A stretch of DNA of 64,000 nt. Origin: Alphaproteobacteria bacterium. Lineage in GTDB: Bacteria; Pseudomonadota; Alphaproteobacteria; DSM-16000; Inquilinaceae. Below the pieces are notes generated by a model. The model searched no databases and was not told the DNA's origin. It saw nothing but the letters and a program-made list of their open reading frames with translations. Shown one piece after another: positions 1 to 12,218 of the stretch (its first letter is position 1; each line of letters opens with the position of its first letter). Both the position numbers and the translations under genes were made by a program. Location: assembly GCA_028281925.1 (NCBI GenBank), contig JANQIX010000031.1, positions 1-64,000 of the forward strand, in the 5' to 3' direction.

Positions 1-1929
<1,929 letters not shown>

Positions 1930-1930
<1 letters not shown>

Positions 1931-4029
1931 CAGGCAATCGCTCCCAAGAGGCGCAGGGTGTCGCGCGTTGTCTCCAAAACGTTACCGCCCATCGCGATGA
2001 AATCGTCGACGCCGGCGGCCATGTACTCGTCTTTCTTATCGCCCGGATTGCCGGCCAGGAACAGTTTCTCGCATCCTGCGGCTTTCAGCGCCGGGGCAAA
2101 ACTCCCAACCATAGTCTCATACAAGGGGTCGGCAGAGCAAAGGATGGCGATGCGCGCGCCGCTCTCTTTGAAGGCGGCAACGCAGGCGTCGACCTCGCTG
2201 AAGCCCTGGTTGTCCACCGGCTCGATCCCGGCCACACCGAAGAAGTTCTTCGAGAAGGTGGCCCGCGCCGTGTGCTTTGCGATGGGCCCAAGGTTGGCGA
2301 GGAAGAGCTGCGGTCGCTTGCCGTGCTGGGCGTGATACCGGTCGCTGGCATCGCGCAGTTCTTCGAAGGGCTCGGCCAGTCGGTGCCCGGGAAGGGCGGT
2401 CACGGTCTCGCGGTCGCCGGCCAGGGCGGCGGCGATGGATCCGATGGTGGCTCCGCTCGATGCCGCTGCAGCGGCCGCCGCAGCCACGGCGTTGCCCGCA
2501 GAGGCGATCTGGGAGACGTCGGCCGCACCCCGCGCGGCTGCCAACCGAGAGGCCGCCGCGTCGCGCAGCACGATCGTCTCCGCCGACGTCCGTTCGATTG
2601 CCTTTTCCGCCACGTTCGGGAACTCGCTCACGCCCGTGATCGGATCCTTGCGGCGGGCCAGGTTCTTCTGCCGTGCGGCATAGCCTTCTGCGATCCGCTG
2701 CGCCACGCTGCCGTCGCGCAACGCCGCCAGCATGCCGCCGCCCTGCTCGATCGTCTGGAAGGCGCGCCAAGCGGCCTGGGCCAGTTCATCGGTGCGGCTC
2801 TCCACATACCAGGAGCCGCCGGCCGGATCGATCACGTTGCCCAGATGGCTCTCTTCCATCAACACCACCTGGGAGTTGCGCACCACACGCCGGGCGAAAT
2901 CGTCGGCCGCACCATAGGCCGCATCGAAGGGCTGCAGAGTGACGTGGTCGGCACCGCCCGTGGCCGCGGCAAAACCGGCGACCGTCGTGCGAAGCATGTT
3001 CACCCACGGATCCCGCTTCGTCATGATGCGGTCGGCCGAGCGCGCATGCAGCCGGGCCGCCCGCGCCGGCTCGGACGCGCCGCAGGCCTCTGCCACCCGG
3101 GCCCAGACACGGCGGGCCGCGCGCAGCTTGCAGATCGCCAGGAACTGGTCGCAGTCGATCGGCACGGTGAACACGATCTGCCGGCAAGCCTGGTCGATAT
3201 CCAGGCCGGCCTCGGTCATCGCCTTCAGATAGGCGACACCGGTTGCCAGCATGCAGCCGAGATCGGTCGCCTCATCGGCGCCGGCATTGTGATAGGCGCG
3301 CGTGTCGACGCCGACGGCCGTCACTTGCGGATAGGTCGCCGCGGTATGCGCCGCCAGCGACGCCAGCTGCGCCAGCGCCGTTTCCGCCGACACCGGCAGG
3401 CTGCCGGCCAGCGCCAGCGCGCCCAGCGGATCGGCGTTGAACGCACCCTTGGCGTCCGCCGCCGCGATGCCCCGGCGGCTCCACAGCCCCTGCAGCAGCC
3501 CGGCCGCCGCTAAGAACTGGCCGCCGGCATCCAGCGATAGCGGCACCAGGTCCACCAGCACGTCGTCTAGCAGGTCGTCGAGATCGTCGACGCTGTACAT
3601 CATGATGCCGCCCTGGCCGGCGAGACCCGCCGCCTCCGGCTGGTCGCCATCCAGGCCGGCCTTGCCGGCGGCGTCGAACATCAGGGTCAGCGATGTCGCG
3701 CCGCGCTCAAGATCCGCGCGGATCGAGGCGTTGGCGGTGCGCAGATCGGGGTGGGCGTGCTCTTGGCGAATATCCCAGCCGCCGGCCGCGGGCCGCGAAC
3801 CGGAGGCCCCCCGGGTGAACGGGTCGGAGCCCGGAAAGCCCGAAGGATCGCCCGCTGCCGCCCAGCTTTCCTTCGTATAGACCGGCTTCAGCGTTATACC
3901 TTCATAGGTCCGGGTCAGCATTTTCTTGTCGAACGGAGCGCCTTTCAGCGCCTTTTCGACTTCGCTCACCCAAGCCTCGTAGCTGACGGCCGGGAAATCC
4001 TCCGTGAACTTCGCCTCGTCTGCGCTCAT
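1930..4029 (-). CDS. mutA: methylmalonyl-CoA mutase small (non-catalytic) subunit
   Basis: 699 residues; partner of MutB in the heterodimeric bacterial mutase. It has the same TIM-barrel plus B12-fold layout but is degenerate: where MutB has DGHDRG this chain reads [14 protein letters not shown], so it cannot ligate cobalamin, as is normal for this subunit. The C-terminal segment ([33 protein letters not shown]) is typical. I chose the ATG at 4029 ([13 protein letters not shown]), preceded by GGAAG about ten bases upstream; the frame is open for 18 more codons, but that extension does not resemble the family. First gene of the mutA-mutB pair, with a 1-base overlap. Confidence 0.94.
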
Positions 4030-4295
4030 GTCTTGGCACTTCCGGGTAGGATGGGATCGAGGCCGCGCCGAATGCCCGACCACGGGCGCCCGACCAAGTC
4101 GTGCGGCCTTTGGCTGACTATGGCGAATCAGTCCGGAAGATGAAAGCTCTCGGGATGGAAGTTTGAGCTATGTCAAGCGTCTGCCGGTAGTCTTGGCCGA
4201 TCGGGCCGGCAGGACGACTTGATCGCGCCATCGGAGTCCTCATCTACCCTTTGATCTGGCCGCTGCCAGGGACGGATCGGCCGCGGACGGCCCGA

Positions 4296-4697
4296 ATGCC
4301 CGCGGCCGCAACAGGGCCGGTGACTGCGTTGGATCGCTCTGAAGATGAAACAGCGCCGGCCGTGGACGACGCATTGGCGCCGCCGCAACGCAGCGTGCTG
4401 GGCCGCTGGCTGCGCCTGGGTGCGGGCTGGTTCCTGGTCGTGACGGGCGCAATCATCGCGCCGACACCGGTACCGATCGGCCTGATCATGATGGCGGTCG
4501 GCCTTGGCATCCTCGCCACGGAAAGCCGCTTCGTCCGCAACGGGCTACGCCAGATGCGGCGGCGTTTCCCCGCGTTCTGTGCCAAGCTGAGGGGCGTGCG
4601 GCACCGCGTTCCGGGATTCGCCCGCCGCGTGATCGATGACACGGACCCGACGACCGAGCAGGCGGCGGCCGAAGCGCGCCGACAGCCTGCCGACTGA
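4296..4697 (+). CDS. small membrane protein, PGPGW-like
   Basis: 133 residues from the ATG at 4296; a TTG at 4251 would add 15. A hydrophobic hairpin at about residues 42-82 (GWFLVVTGAIIAPTPVPIG, then LIMMAVGLGILATES) is followed by a strongly basic stretch (RRRFPAFCAKLRGVRHR). Two short transmembrane segments joined by a Pro-rich turn resemble the putative transmembrane PGPGW family, whose function is unknown. It stands alone between divergent mutA and co-directional ispH. Family assignment rests on pattern only. Confidence 0.6.
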   Translation: MPAAATGPVTALDRSEDETAPAVDDALAPPQRSVLGRWLRLGAGWFLVVTGAIIAPTPVPIGLIMMAVGLGILATESRFVRNGLRQMRRRFPAFCAKLRGVRHRVPGFARRVIDDTDPTTEQAAAEARRQPAD

Positions 4698-4990
4698 CAC
4701 CCGCCGCAGTTGCGACATGAAACAAAGACAAGCCCCTAGTGTTGCGCCGCAGCTACGTCAAGATTGACACGGAGTAACATCTGCCTTCATTAAGCGTCCA
4801 AGGGTAGAGAACTCGCTTATGCCGTTGGCCCGCCTGAGATTTCCTTGTTGGCAAAAGGGTTTTTCCAGGCGGCGTCAGGGCGAAGACGGACAACCGTGCC
4901 GCCGGGGGCAACGGCGCCAGGCCGTCTAGGTGATCACCGCTAATGGGGCCGCGACCGAGCAGGCCCGAAATGGGGACTGGAACGAGCGAT
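4698..4990 (+). other. intergenic region upstream of ispH, possible promoter
   Basis: No gene is supported here. TTGACA at 4764-4769 followed after 17 bases by TCATTA (4787-4792) could be a sigma-70-like promoter for ispH. Two in-frame ATGs (4943, 4970) precede the chosen ispH start and could extend it. Confidence 0.3.
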
Positions 4991-5983
4991 ATGGGGCACC
5001 GGAAACTGAAAGTCCTGCTGGCGCAGCCGCGCGGTTTCTGCGCCGGCGTTGAGCGGGCCATCGAGATCGTCGAGCGCGCGCTGGAGATCCACGGCGCGCC
5101 GGTCTATGTGCGGCATGAGATCGTGCACAACAAGCGGGTCGTGGAGAGCCTCAAGGCCCGCGGCGCCCGCTTCGTGGAAGAGGTGGATGAGATCCCGCTG
5201 GGCGCGGTGTCCGTGTTCAGCGCGCACGGCGTCGCCCGCAAGGTGGAGACGGATGCGTCCGGCCGCTCGCTGCAGGTGATCGACGCCACCTGCCCGCTGG
5301 TCAGCAAGGTGCATCGCGAAGGCCAGCGCTATGCGCAGAAGGGCTATGACGTGGTGCTGATCGGCCACCGGGGGCACCCCGAGGTGGAAGGCACCATGGG
5401 CCAGATCGACGGTGCGGTACATCTGGTGGAGACGGTCGAGGACGTCGAGCGTCTCGTTCCCCACGATCCGGCCAAGGTTTCCTACGTCACCCAGACGACC
5501 CTCAGCGTCGACGATACGCGCGGGATCATCTCCGCATTGAAGGCCCGGTTCCCGCAGATCGTCGGGCCCGACGTGAAGGACATCTGCTACGCCACCCAGA
5601 ACCGCCAGACGGCTGTACGGGCGCTGGTTGGCCATGTCGACCTGCTGTTGGTCGTCGGCGCCCACAACAGCTCCAACTCCAATCGCCTGAGGGAAATCGG
5701 CGAGGATATGGGGCGGCCGAGCTATCTGATCGAAGATGCCCAGGCTGTCCGGGCCGAGTGGCTGGACGGCGTCGGCGCCGTCGGCATCACCGCTGGAGCC
5801 TCCGCGCCGGAAGACCTCGTGCAAGAGGTGATCAGCCGGCTGAGCGAACTGGCGGAGATCGAAGTCCAAGCCCTGCAGGGCGTGGAGGAGAACATCTCCT
5901 TCAAGCTACCGGACGAGCTGACCGACCCGACCCGGATCGCGCCGGCGCGGCGTGTGCCCGGTCGGATGGCCGCCGGGGCCTGA
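4991..5983 (+). CDS. ispH: 4-hydroxy-3-methylbut-2-enyl diphosphate reductase
   Basis: Last enzyme of the non-mevalonate (MEP) pathway: reduces HMBPP to IPP and DMAPP using a [4Fe-4S] cluster. 330 residues from the ATG at 4991. The three cluster cysteines are visible: C17 in [10 protein letters not shown]101 in [13 protein letters not shown] and C199 in [22 protein letters not shown] (H129, E131) is the proton-relay segment and [11 protein letters not shown] the diphosphate-binding one. Earlier in-frame ATGs exist (4943, 4970), but [15 protein letters not shown] matches the usual N-terminus. It lies 82 bases before hpnH, a common pairing that ties isoprenoid supply to hopanoid synthesis. Confidence 0.97.
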   Translation: MGHRKLKVLLAQPRGFCAGVERAIEIVERALEIHGAPVYVRHEIVHNKRVVESLKARGARFVEEVDEIPLGAVSVFSAHGVARKVETDASGRSLQVIDATCPLVSKVHREGQRYAQKGYDVVLIGHRGHPEVEGTMGQIDGAVHLVETVEDVERLVPHDPAKVSYVTQTTLSVDDTRGIISALKARFPQIVGPDVKDICYATQNRQTAVRALVGHVDLLLVVGAHNSSNSNRLREIGEDMGRPSYLIEDAQAVRAEWLDGVGAVGITAGASAPEDLVQEVISRLSELAEIEVQALQGVEENISFKLPDELTDPTRIAPARRVPGRMAAGA

Positions 5984-6052
5984 ACATTGCCATCTTGCAG
6001 TGACACAGTAGCCGCCGGAACTCGCGGTTAGCCTGGACCGGATCGGTCCCGG

Positions 6053-6060
6053 AAAGGAGA
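6053..6060 (+). promoter_or_regulatory. strong ribosome binding site fixing the GTG start of hpnH
   Basis: AAAGGAGA ends five bases before GTG at 6066. This near-perfect Shine-Dalgarno decides for the GTG, since no in-frame ATG lies nearby upstream. Confidence 0.8.
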
Positions 6061-6065
6061 CAAGG

Positions 6066-7217
6066 GTGGGCATCCCAGTTCGCCAACAACTCGCCATCGG
6101 CCTCTACATCATGAAGCAGCGCCTGAAGCGCCGGGACAAGTATCCCCTGGTGCTGATGCTGGAGCCGCTGTTCCGCTGCAACCTCGCCTGTGCCGGCTGC
6201 GGCAAGATCGACTATCCGGACGCCATCTTGAACCGGCGGCTGAGCGTGCAGGAATGCCTGGACGCGGTCGATGAATGCGGCACGCCGATGGTCTCCATCC
6301 CCGGCGGCGAACCGCTCTTGCACAAGGAGATCGGCGAGATCGTCAAGGGCATCGTCGCCCGCCGCAAATACGTCTCGCTGTGCACCAACGCGCTGCTGCT
6401 TGAAAAGAAGCTGCACCTGTTCGAGCCGTCGCGTTACCTCTTCTTCTCTGTCCACCTGGACGGGCTGAAGGAAGAGCACGACAAGTCCGTCTGCCAGGAC
6501 GGCGTGTTCGACCGTGCGGTCAAGGCCATCAAGGCTGCACAAGACAAGGGCTTCCGGGTCAGCGTCAACGCCACGATCTTCGACGGGGCTTCGCCGGAAC
6601 GGGTCGCCGCCTTCCTGGATTATTGTGGGGAGATCGGGGTCGGCGGCGTCAGCATCTCACCCGGCTATGCATACGAGCGCGCACCCGACCAGGAGCACTT
6701 CCTGACCCGCCGCAAGACGAAAGAGCTGTTCCGCCAGGTGTTCGCGCTGGGCAAAGGCAAGAAATGGCCGCTTACCCATTCGTCTCTCTATCTCGACTTC
6801 CTGACCGGCAACCAGACCTATCGTTGCGCTCCCTGGGGCATGCCCACGCGTAACATTTTCGGCTGGCAGCGCCCGTGCTATCTGTTGAACGAAGGCTACG
6901 CGCCGTCGTTCAAGGCGCTGATGGAAGAGACGGAGTGGGACAGCTACGGCACCGGCAACTATGAGAAGTGTGCCGACTGCATGGCCCATTGCGGCTATGA
7001 GCCGACGGCCGTGTCCGACGCCGTGCGCAATCCGCTGAAGGCGTTGCGGGTGGCATTGCGCGGGCCGAAGACGACCGGTGACATGGCGCCGGAGATCCCG
7101 CTTGAGGGCCAGCGCCCGGCGAAATGGGTGTTCGACGGCATGGTGGCCAATGCCATGCAGGACATGCACACGGACAAGCCGAAGCGCCAGGACGTGCCCA
7201 CCCAGGCCGCCGAATAG
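6066..7217 (+). CDS. hpnH: hopanoid biosynthesis radical SAM protein HpnH (adenosylhopane synthase)
   Basis: 383 residues. Joins the 5'-deoxyadenosyl group to diploptene to give adenosylhopane, the first step of making extended (C35) hopanoids. The radical-SAM cluster motif CNLACAGC (C38, C42, C45) follows LVLMLEPLFR; GGEP and the C-terminal CADCMAHCGYEP cysteine cluster are typical of this subfamily. GTG start with a very good ribosome binding site. It faces hpnG, whose product acts on adenosylhopane, across a 7-base convergent gap containing a hairpin. Family well recognised. Confidence 0.96.
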   Translation: MGIPVRQQLAIGLYIMKQRLKRRDKYPLVLMLEPLFRCNLACAGCGKIDYPDAILNRRLSVQECLDAVDECGTPMVSIPGGEPLLHKEIGEIVKGIVARRKYVSLCTNALLLEKKLHLFEPSRYLFFSVHLDGLKEEHDKSVCQDGVFDRAVKAIKAAQDKGFRVSVNATIFDGASPERVAAFLDYCGEIGVGGVSISPGYAYERAPDQEHFLTRRKTKELFRQVFALGKGKKWPLTHSSLYLDFLTGNQTYRCAPWGMPTRNIFGWQRPCYLLNEGYAPSFKALMEETEWDSYGTGNYEKCADCMAHCGYEPTAVSDAVRNPLKALRVALRGPKTTGDMAPEIPLEGQRPAKWVFDGMVANAMQDMHTDKPKRQDVPTQAAE

Positions 7218-7219
7218 GT

Positions 7220-7240
7220 CGGCCTCAAGCCAAGAGGCCG
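7220..7240. terminator. hairpin between convergent hpnH and hpnG
   Basis: Perfect 7-bp inverted repeat CGGCCTC / GAGGCCG (7220-7226, 7234-7240) with a 7-base loop, just past the hpnH stop and over the hpnG stop. No T-tract on either side, so it may be a bidirectional mRNA end or a weak terminator. Confidence 0.5.
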
Positions 7241-7890
7241 GCGCCGATCTCCAGTGACGCCAGGGCACGACGGCTGTCGCGGGCCAAGGCCAGCACAGAG
7301 CGAAGCTGCCACGGCCGTACGATCAACGCCGCGATAACGCCCCAAACCCGGTTCGACCCGTCCGGCGCAACCCCGGCAAGGGCGGCCGTAGGCAGCGACC
7401 GCGTGGCGGCGTCGGCGACCACGCGCACCGCTACAAACGGCAGTCCTGCGCGGGCGGCGGCCCGCGCCACTGCATGGCTTTCCATGTCCACGGCCACGGC
7501 GCCCGTTGCGGCATAGAGGCCGAGCTTGGCGCTGGCGCTGACCACCGCATCGTCGCTGCCGGCAAGATGCCCCCTGACCACCTGCAGATGCTGCGCACGG
7601 GCGCGCTCGGCGATGGCGTCTGCCTGGCCACGATCGCACACCAGCACTTCGCCGGTGGCAGTCAGCACCTGGTCGGCAATGATGATCGTGCCTGAGGGTT
7701 GCCGCGGATCCAGCCCCCCGGCAAATCCCACGCTGGCCAATGCCGTTGCGCCGGTGCCCACAAGGCGATCGGCTGCACGGCCGGCCCTGTCAGGGCCCAT
7801 CCCGTCGCACTGAATGGCAAGATCGGGACGCACACCGGAGATGCAGGCGGCCTCCATCTGCAGGCCGGTGACAACGCCGAGACCGCCCAC
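7225..7890 (-). CDS. hpnG: hopanoid-associated nucleoside phosphorylase-like protein HpnG
   Basis: Removes adenine from adenosylhopane, producing ribosylhopane or its phosphate, after HpnH. 221 residues from GTG at 7890, giving MGGLGVVTGLQMEAACI, the expected first beta strand of the purine nucleoside phosphorylase fold. Visible family features: FAGGLDPRQPSG, then AVDMESHAVARAA, the Met-Glu-Ser ribose-binding segment, and VRVVADAATRSLP. The frame is open further upstream but that part overlaps shc; a start at 7890 leaves a 26-base gap after the shc stop. Last gene of the minus-strand hopanoid run. Confidence 0.88.
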   Translation of the reverse strand: MGGLGVVTGLQMEAACISGVRPDLAIQCDGMGPDRAGRAADRLVGTGATALASVGFAGGLDPRQPSGTIIIADQVLTATGEVLVCDRGQADAIAERARAQHLQVVRGHLAGSDDAVVSASAKLGLYAATGAVAVDMESHAVARAAARAGLPFVAVRVVADAATRSLPTAALAGVAPDGSNRVWGVIAALIVRPWQLRSVLALARDSRRALASLEIGAGLLA

Positions 7891-7916
7891 CCCCGTTACC
7901 GGCAGCTGCGGCCGCG

Positions 7917-9857
7917 TCAGATCCCGTATTGGACGGTGCGATCGTTTCGGCGCATCAGCGAACGATAACGGGCAACGGCCCACAACGGGAAGTACGCGGC
8001 ATAGCCGTGATATTTCAGATAGAACACGCGGGGGAAGCCGGTGCCCGTGTAGTGGCGTTCGGTCCACCGCGCCCCTTCGCGCGGATGCTCCAACAGATAG
8101 GCGATGCCACGGCGGACGGGCTCGCTCTCGACCTCGCCAGCCGCCATCAGCGCCAGCACGGCCCAGGCGGTCTGCGACGGCGTGCTGGTCTTCACCTCGC
8201 TTCGGCGACGGTGCCAGTAGGAGGCGCAGTCTTCGCCCCAACCGCCATCGTCAAGCTGCCGGGCGATCAGCCAATCGACCGCGCGGCGGACGGTCGGCGA
8301 CTGTGGATCTTCACCGACCGCATTGAGGGCGCAGAGAACGGACCACGTGCCGTAGATATAGTTGGCCCCCCAGCGGCCGTACCAGGAGCCGTCCGGCTCC
8401 TGTTCTCGCTTCAGATAGTCGATGCCGGCGGCCACTGTCGGATGGTCGCGGTCGTAGTCGAGCTGCGCCAGCATGCCAAGACAGCGGGCCGTGACATCCG
8501 CTGTCGGCGGGTCCAAAAGCGCGCCGTGATCGGCGAACGGAATGTGGTTCAGGTAGTCGTGGTTGTTGTCGGCGTCAAACGCCCCCCAGCCGCCGTTGCG
8601 GCTCTGCATGCCGACGATCCATTCCGTCGCCCGCTCGATGGCTTCCCGGTTCGCAGGGTCGCCCTGGCGGTGCATGGCCATCACGACGGCCGCGGTGTCG
8701 TCCACATCCGGATAGTGGTCGTTGGCGTATTGGAACGCCCAGCCGCCCGGCCGGACATCAGGCTTGCGCTCGGCCCAGTCGCCGACGACGTCGAGGATCT
8801 GGTTGTCGCGGAACCAGGCCATGGTCTTGGCCAGCTCCGGCGAGTCGGGCTCTTCGCCCGCCTCCATCATCGCATGCGCGGCCAGCGCCGAATCCCACAC
8901 CGGGGACAGGCAGGGCTGGCAATAGGTCTCGTCTTCCCCGAACACCAAAAGCCGTTCCACCGCCTCGCGTGCCACCGCATAGTCGGCATGGTCCTTGGGG
9001 TATCCGAGGGCGTGGTACGACATCACCAGGTTCGCCATGGCCGGATAGATGCCGCCCAGGCCTTCGGTGCCGTTCAGCCGCTCCGTTGCGAATTCCATCG
9101 CCTTGGCAATGGCGCGCTTGCGCGGACGCTTCGGCAGCATCGGCTCGACCGCGCGCAGCATCTTGTCGAGCAGCAGGAAGATCTCGCCCCAGGTCCTGCC
9201 GGTGGGGTTGACGTTGTAGTTCCGCTCCTCTTCCGGCGGCACCGTGAACAGCTCAGCGATGTCGCGGCCCGTGGGGTTGACCGCCCGCGGCTTCAGCGCG
9301 GTCAGGATCAAGAGCGGCACGATCACCGTGCGTGACCAGTACGACACCTTCGAGAGGTGGAACGGGAACCAGCGCGGCAGCAGCATGATCTCGACCGGCA
9401 TGACCGGCACCGCGCGCCACGGCACCTGTCCGAACAAGGCTATGGCAAACCGAGTGAACACGTTGGCCCGCGCCGCGCCGCCATAGGCCAGGATGGCCTC
9501 GCGCGCCCGCACCATGTGCGGGGCTTCGACGTCGTCGCCGATCAGCTTCAGGGCATAGTACGCCTTCACCGACGCGCTGATGTCGAAATCGCCGTCATGA
9601 AACAGCGCCCAGCCGCCGTGGTCGCCCTGGATCCGGCGCAGATAGCGCGCAATCCGCGGCTCTTCGTCCAGATTGGGCTCACCCAAGAAGTGGCGCAGCA
9701 TGACGTATTCGGACGGAATGGTCGAATCGGCTTCCAGCTCGAACAACCAGTGCCCGTCGTCTTTACGCAGCTTTGCCAGCTCATCCCGCATGTCTTCGAC
9801 GAGACGATCAATGCGCCCGTTCATGGTCCCCAGTTCGTTATAAGCAGTGATCCCCAC
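7917..9857 (-). CDS. shc: squalene-hopene cyclase
   Basis: Cyclises squalene to hopene/hopanol at the membrane surface. 646 residues from GTG at 9857, or 635 from ATG at 9824; both lengths fit the family. The catalytic acid motif DVDDT lies at residues 384-388, and QW repeats are visible (QSRNGGWGAFD, QEPDGSWYGRWG, QLDDGGWGEDC), as are the N-terminal HWLFELEADSTIPSEY and C-terminal GTGFPRVFYLKYHGY. The GTG has GGAG ten bases upstream. It sits between hpnE and hpnG, separated from hpnE by 156 bases without a gene. Confidence 0.97.
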   Translation of the reverse strand: MGITAYNELGTMNGRIDRLVEDMRDELAKLRKDDGHWLFELEADSTIPSEYVMLRHFLGEPNLDEEPRIARYLRRIQGDHGGWALFHDGDFDISASVKAYYALKLIGDDVEAPHMVRAREAILAYGGAARANVFTRFAIALFGQVPWRAVPVMPVEIMLLPRWFPFHLSKVSYWSRTVIVPLLILTALKPRAVNPTGRDIAELFTVPPEEERNYNVNPTGRTWGEIFLLLDKMLRAVEPMLPKRPRKRAIAKAMEFATERLNGTEGLGGIYPAMANLVMSYHALGYPKDHADYAVAREAVERLLVFGEDETYCQPCLSPVWDSALAAHAMMEAGEEPDSPELAKTMAWFRDNQILDVVGDWAERKPDVRPGGWAFQYANDHYPDVDDTAAVVMAMHRQGDPANREAIERATEWIVGMQSRNGGWGAFDADNNHDYLNHIPFADHGALLDPPTADVTARCLGMLAQLDYDRDHPTVAAGIDYLKREQEPDGSWYGRWGANYIYGTWSVLCALNAVGEDPQSPTVRRAVDWLIARQLDDGGWGEDCASYWHRRRSEVKTSTPSQTAWAVLALMAAGEVESEPVRRGIAYLLEHPREGARWTERHYTGTGFPRVFYLKYHGYAAYFPLWAVARYRSLMRRNDRTVQYGI

Positions 9858-10013
9858 AGAAGGTCACTCCGACGTCAGTCCCGGCGGGGCGATTACCCAC
9901 GCCATTCTTATGGCTTTCTTGGTCAGCTCTGCCCCCATCCCCGTAGAGCCGACCGTAGGCGCGAATGTACGCAAAGGTGACCGTCAACCGCAAGATCCGG
10001 CGGTAACGGTCTC

Positions 10014-11273
10014 TTAACCGTAGCGCCCCCGCAGCAGGGCCGAAGCCGCCCGTTGGCCCGAAGTAACGGCCCCTTCGATGGTCGCCGGCAGGCCCGTATC
10101 GGTCCAATCTCCAGCGAGCACAAGATTGTCGAGGCGCGTTCGCGTTCCCGGCCGCCGCAGCAGGTTCTCCGGTGTCTGGGCAAAGGTTGCGCGACGCTCC
10201 TTGATGATGCGGTGCGCCGGAAGCGGCCGCGCACCCAGGCGCATCGCCTTGGCCACGTCCGCCCACAGCGTCTCCGCCAACTCCGACGCCGGACGGTCTG
10301 CCAGATCTCCGGCCGCGCTGACTGTGACGCTGATCACGTCGCCGCGCGAGAAAACCCACTGTGCCGTGCTGCCCAAGAGACCGAGGATGGGGCCGTCGCC
10401 GCCGGGCAGCGGCCCGTCGACGCGAAAGTGGGCGTTCAGGATCGTATCCCCGTCCTCGGGAACCTGAAGTTCCGGAAGCAATTCGCCAGCCGCCGACGGC
10501 GGCACGGCCAACACGACCGAATCACCCGCCTTCAGCGCGACCTCGCCGTCACCGAAATCGAGCGACACCGCCCGCCCACCATCCCGGCCGATCTGGCGAA
10601 GGCGGCGCCCGAACGCAACTTCAGCGCCCGACGCAATCAGGTACCCGACGGCGGGATCGACAAGATCGGGCCCCAGCCCCCGTTCCGCGATCAGCGGACG
10701 GCACCGTTGTTCGCCCCACGCGAAAGTCCGTCGCAGGACTGCAGCCAGCAGACTGGCAGCAGCCCGGTCCGGCGTGGTGTTCAGCACGGCCAGCGTCAGC
10801 GGCTCCCAGAACGGCCGAAACAGCGGATCTTCATTGCCGATGACGTCAGCCACCGTGGCCTGCCTGCGGGCTCTGAGGAACGCCAGACCGCTCAGGTAGT
10901 CGCTCGGCCGCGTCCCCGGAATGCGGCGGCGGCCAGCCCAGATCCACCAGGGCAGCGGCCCGGCATTGGGGCGGACGGCAAAGCTCGTTCCGTCGGCCAG
11001 GTCGGTGAAGGCAAACTGCGCACGGCCCGATCCTCTCAGCCGCCCTTGGCCGCCGCTGTCACGCATGAAGGCGAGCGCGGCACGGTTGGCGCTCAGCAGC
11101 AGATGGTTGCCATTGTCGATCAGCCGATCCAGCGCGGTGTCGTAGTAGGAACGACAGCGGCCGCCCGCCATCGGCGCACGATCGTAAAGGGCCACCCGGC
11201 GGCCCCGCCGCGCCAGCCGCACCGCCGCGGCCAGCCCGGCCATGCCGGCGCCGACTACGTGGACGGTTGCCAT
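10014..11273 (-). CDS. hpnE: hydroxysqualene dehydroxylase HpnE
   Basis: FAD-dependent enzyme that reduces hydroxysqualene to squalene, the third step of the HpnCDE squalene route. 419 residues from the ATG at 11273: MATVHVVGAGMAGLAAAVRLARRG is the Rossmann dinucleotide-binding start, followed by YDRAPMAGGRCRS. The C-terminal LDNLVLAGDWTDTGLPATIEGAVTSG is the FAD-binding amine-oxidase end typical of the group. It overlaps the hpnD 3' end by 19 bases, implying coupled translation. The frame is open 12 codons upstream but the Rossmann start decides for 11273. Confidence 0.94.
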   Translation of the reverse strand: MATVHVVGAGMAGLAAAVRLARRGRRVALYDRAPMAGGRCRSYYDTALDRLIDNGNHLLLSANRAALAFMRDSGGQGRLRGSGRAQFAFTDLADGTSFAVRPNAGPLPWWIWAGRRRIPGTRPSDYLSGLAFLRARRQATVADVIGNEDPLFRPFWEPLTLAVLNTTPDRAAASLLAAVLRRTFAWGEQRCRPLIAERGLGPDLVDPAVGYLIASGAEVAFGRRLRQIGRDGGRAVSLDFGDGEVALKAGDSVVLAVPPSAAGELLPELQVPEDGDTILNAHFRVDGPLPGGDGPILGLLGSTAQWVFSRGDVISVTVSAAGDLADRPASELAETLWADVAKAMRLGARPLPAHRIIKERRATFAQTPENLLRRPGTRTRLDNLVLAGDWTDTGLPATIEGAVTSGQRAASALLRGRYG

Positions 11274-12214
11274 CGCGGCCGCAGCAACCCGCGACGCACC
11301 GCGGCCCATAGCTTGCCGACCTTGCCGCGCCGCAGAGAGCCGGATCGATCCTGCCAGCCGCGCGCATTCAGCCGGTCCAGCGTGTCGTCGTAGATCCCCA
11401 TCATCAACAACGCCGGCCGCAGGTTTCGGCGATTGCAGCGCGCCAGAACCTCATCGGCGTCGTCGAACCGCTGCCGCGCCATGGCCGCCAGCTCGGCACA
11501 CACCTTCGGCAACGCGCGATGAGTCAGCACCGTCTCGGCATCCCGCACTTCGATGCCGTGTGCGGCCAGCAGCTCCGCCGGGACATAAAGGCGCCCGCGC
11601 TCAGCATCCTCATCGAGATCGCGCAGGATGTTGGTCAGCTGCAGAGCCTCGCCGAGTTTCAGGGCGAAATCTTCCGCCTCCGGCTCGGTAGCGCCGAAAA
11701 TGCGGATCGACAGCATTCCCACTGCGCCCGCAACCCGCCGGCAGTAGAGCCGAAGGGTTTCCATGTCGGGGGCGCACAGGCTCTCGCGCGCATCCATCTC
11801 CATGCCGTCGATGATCGCAAGGAACTCCTCGCGCGGCAGGGCATAGCGGTCCACGGGGCCGGCAAGGGCCCGCGTTGTCGGTCGGCCAGGGTCGCCGCGA
11901 TAGAGGGCGTCGACTTCGCGTCGCCACGCGGCCAGGCCCGAGAGCTTCTCTTCCACCGTGCCTGGCTCGTCGGCGATATCGTCGACCTCGCGGCAGAACG
12001 CATAGACGGCGAACATGGCATCGCGACGCTCTGCCGGCAGTATCTTCATGCCCAGTGAGAACGACGTGCCCGAATGCTCCATCACCGCCTGGACGTGGCG
12101 GCGCGCCTCCTGCGTCGACGCAACCAACGCCGAAGCGTCAGCCGAAGCCGACCGGGCATCGGCCGCGTCTAGGGGTGGCCGGCCGGATGCCGGCGAGGCA
12201 GAACTCTCGGCCAC
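11255..12214 (-). CDS. hpnD: presqualene diphosphate synthase HpnD
   Basis: Condenses two farnesyl diphosphates to presqualene diphosphate, the first squalene-forming step. 319 residues from GTG at 12214, only four bases after the greA stop. Both metal-binding Asp motifs are present: DDIAD at 78-82 and D199-L-D-E-D203. SGTSFSLGMKILPAERR followed by AMFAVYAFCREVD is HpnD-like rather than HpnC-like. The first ~45 residues are Ala/Ser-rich and not family-like, so translation could begin later; no internal start has a better ribosome binding site. hpnC, the usual neighbour, is absent from this window. Confidence 0.9.
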   Translation of the reverse strand: MAESSASPASGRPPLDAADARSASADASALVASTQEARRHVQAVMEHSGTSFSLGMKILPAERRDAMFAVYAFCREVDDIADEPGTVEEKLSGLAAWRREVDALYRGDPGRPTTRALAGPVDRYALPREEFLAIIDGMEMDARESLCAPDMETLRLYCRRVAGAVGMLSIRIFGATEPEAEDFALKLGEALQLTNILRDLDEDAERGRLYVPAELLAAHGIEVRDAETVLTHRALPKVCAELAAMARQRFDDADEVLARCNRRNLRPALLMMGIYDDTLDRLNARGWQDRSGSLRRGKVGKLWAAVRRGLLRPRWQPST

Positions 12215-12218
12215 GGGG

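Noticed and set aside
4940..5869. Minus-strand frame of 309 codons opposite ispH
   Set aside because: ispH shows all three cluster cysteines in the plus frame; the antisense product has no match.
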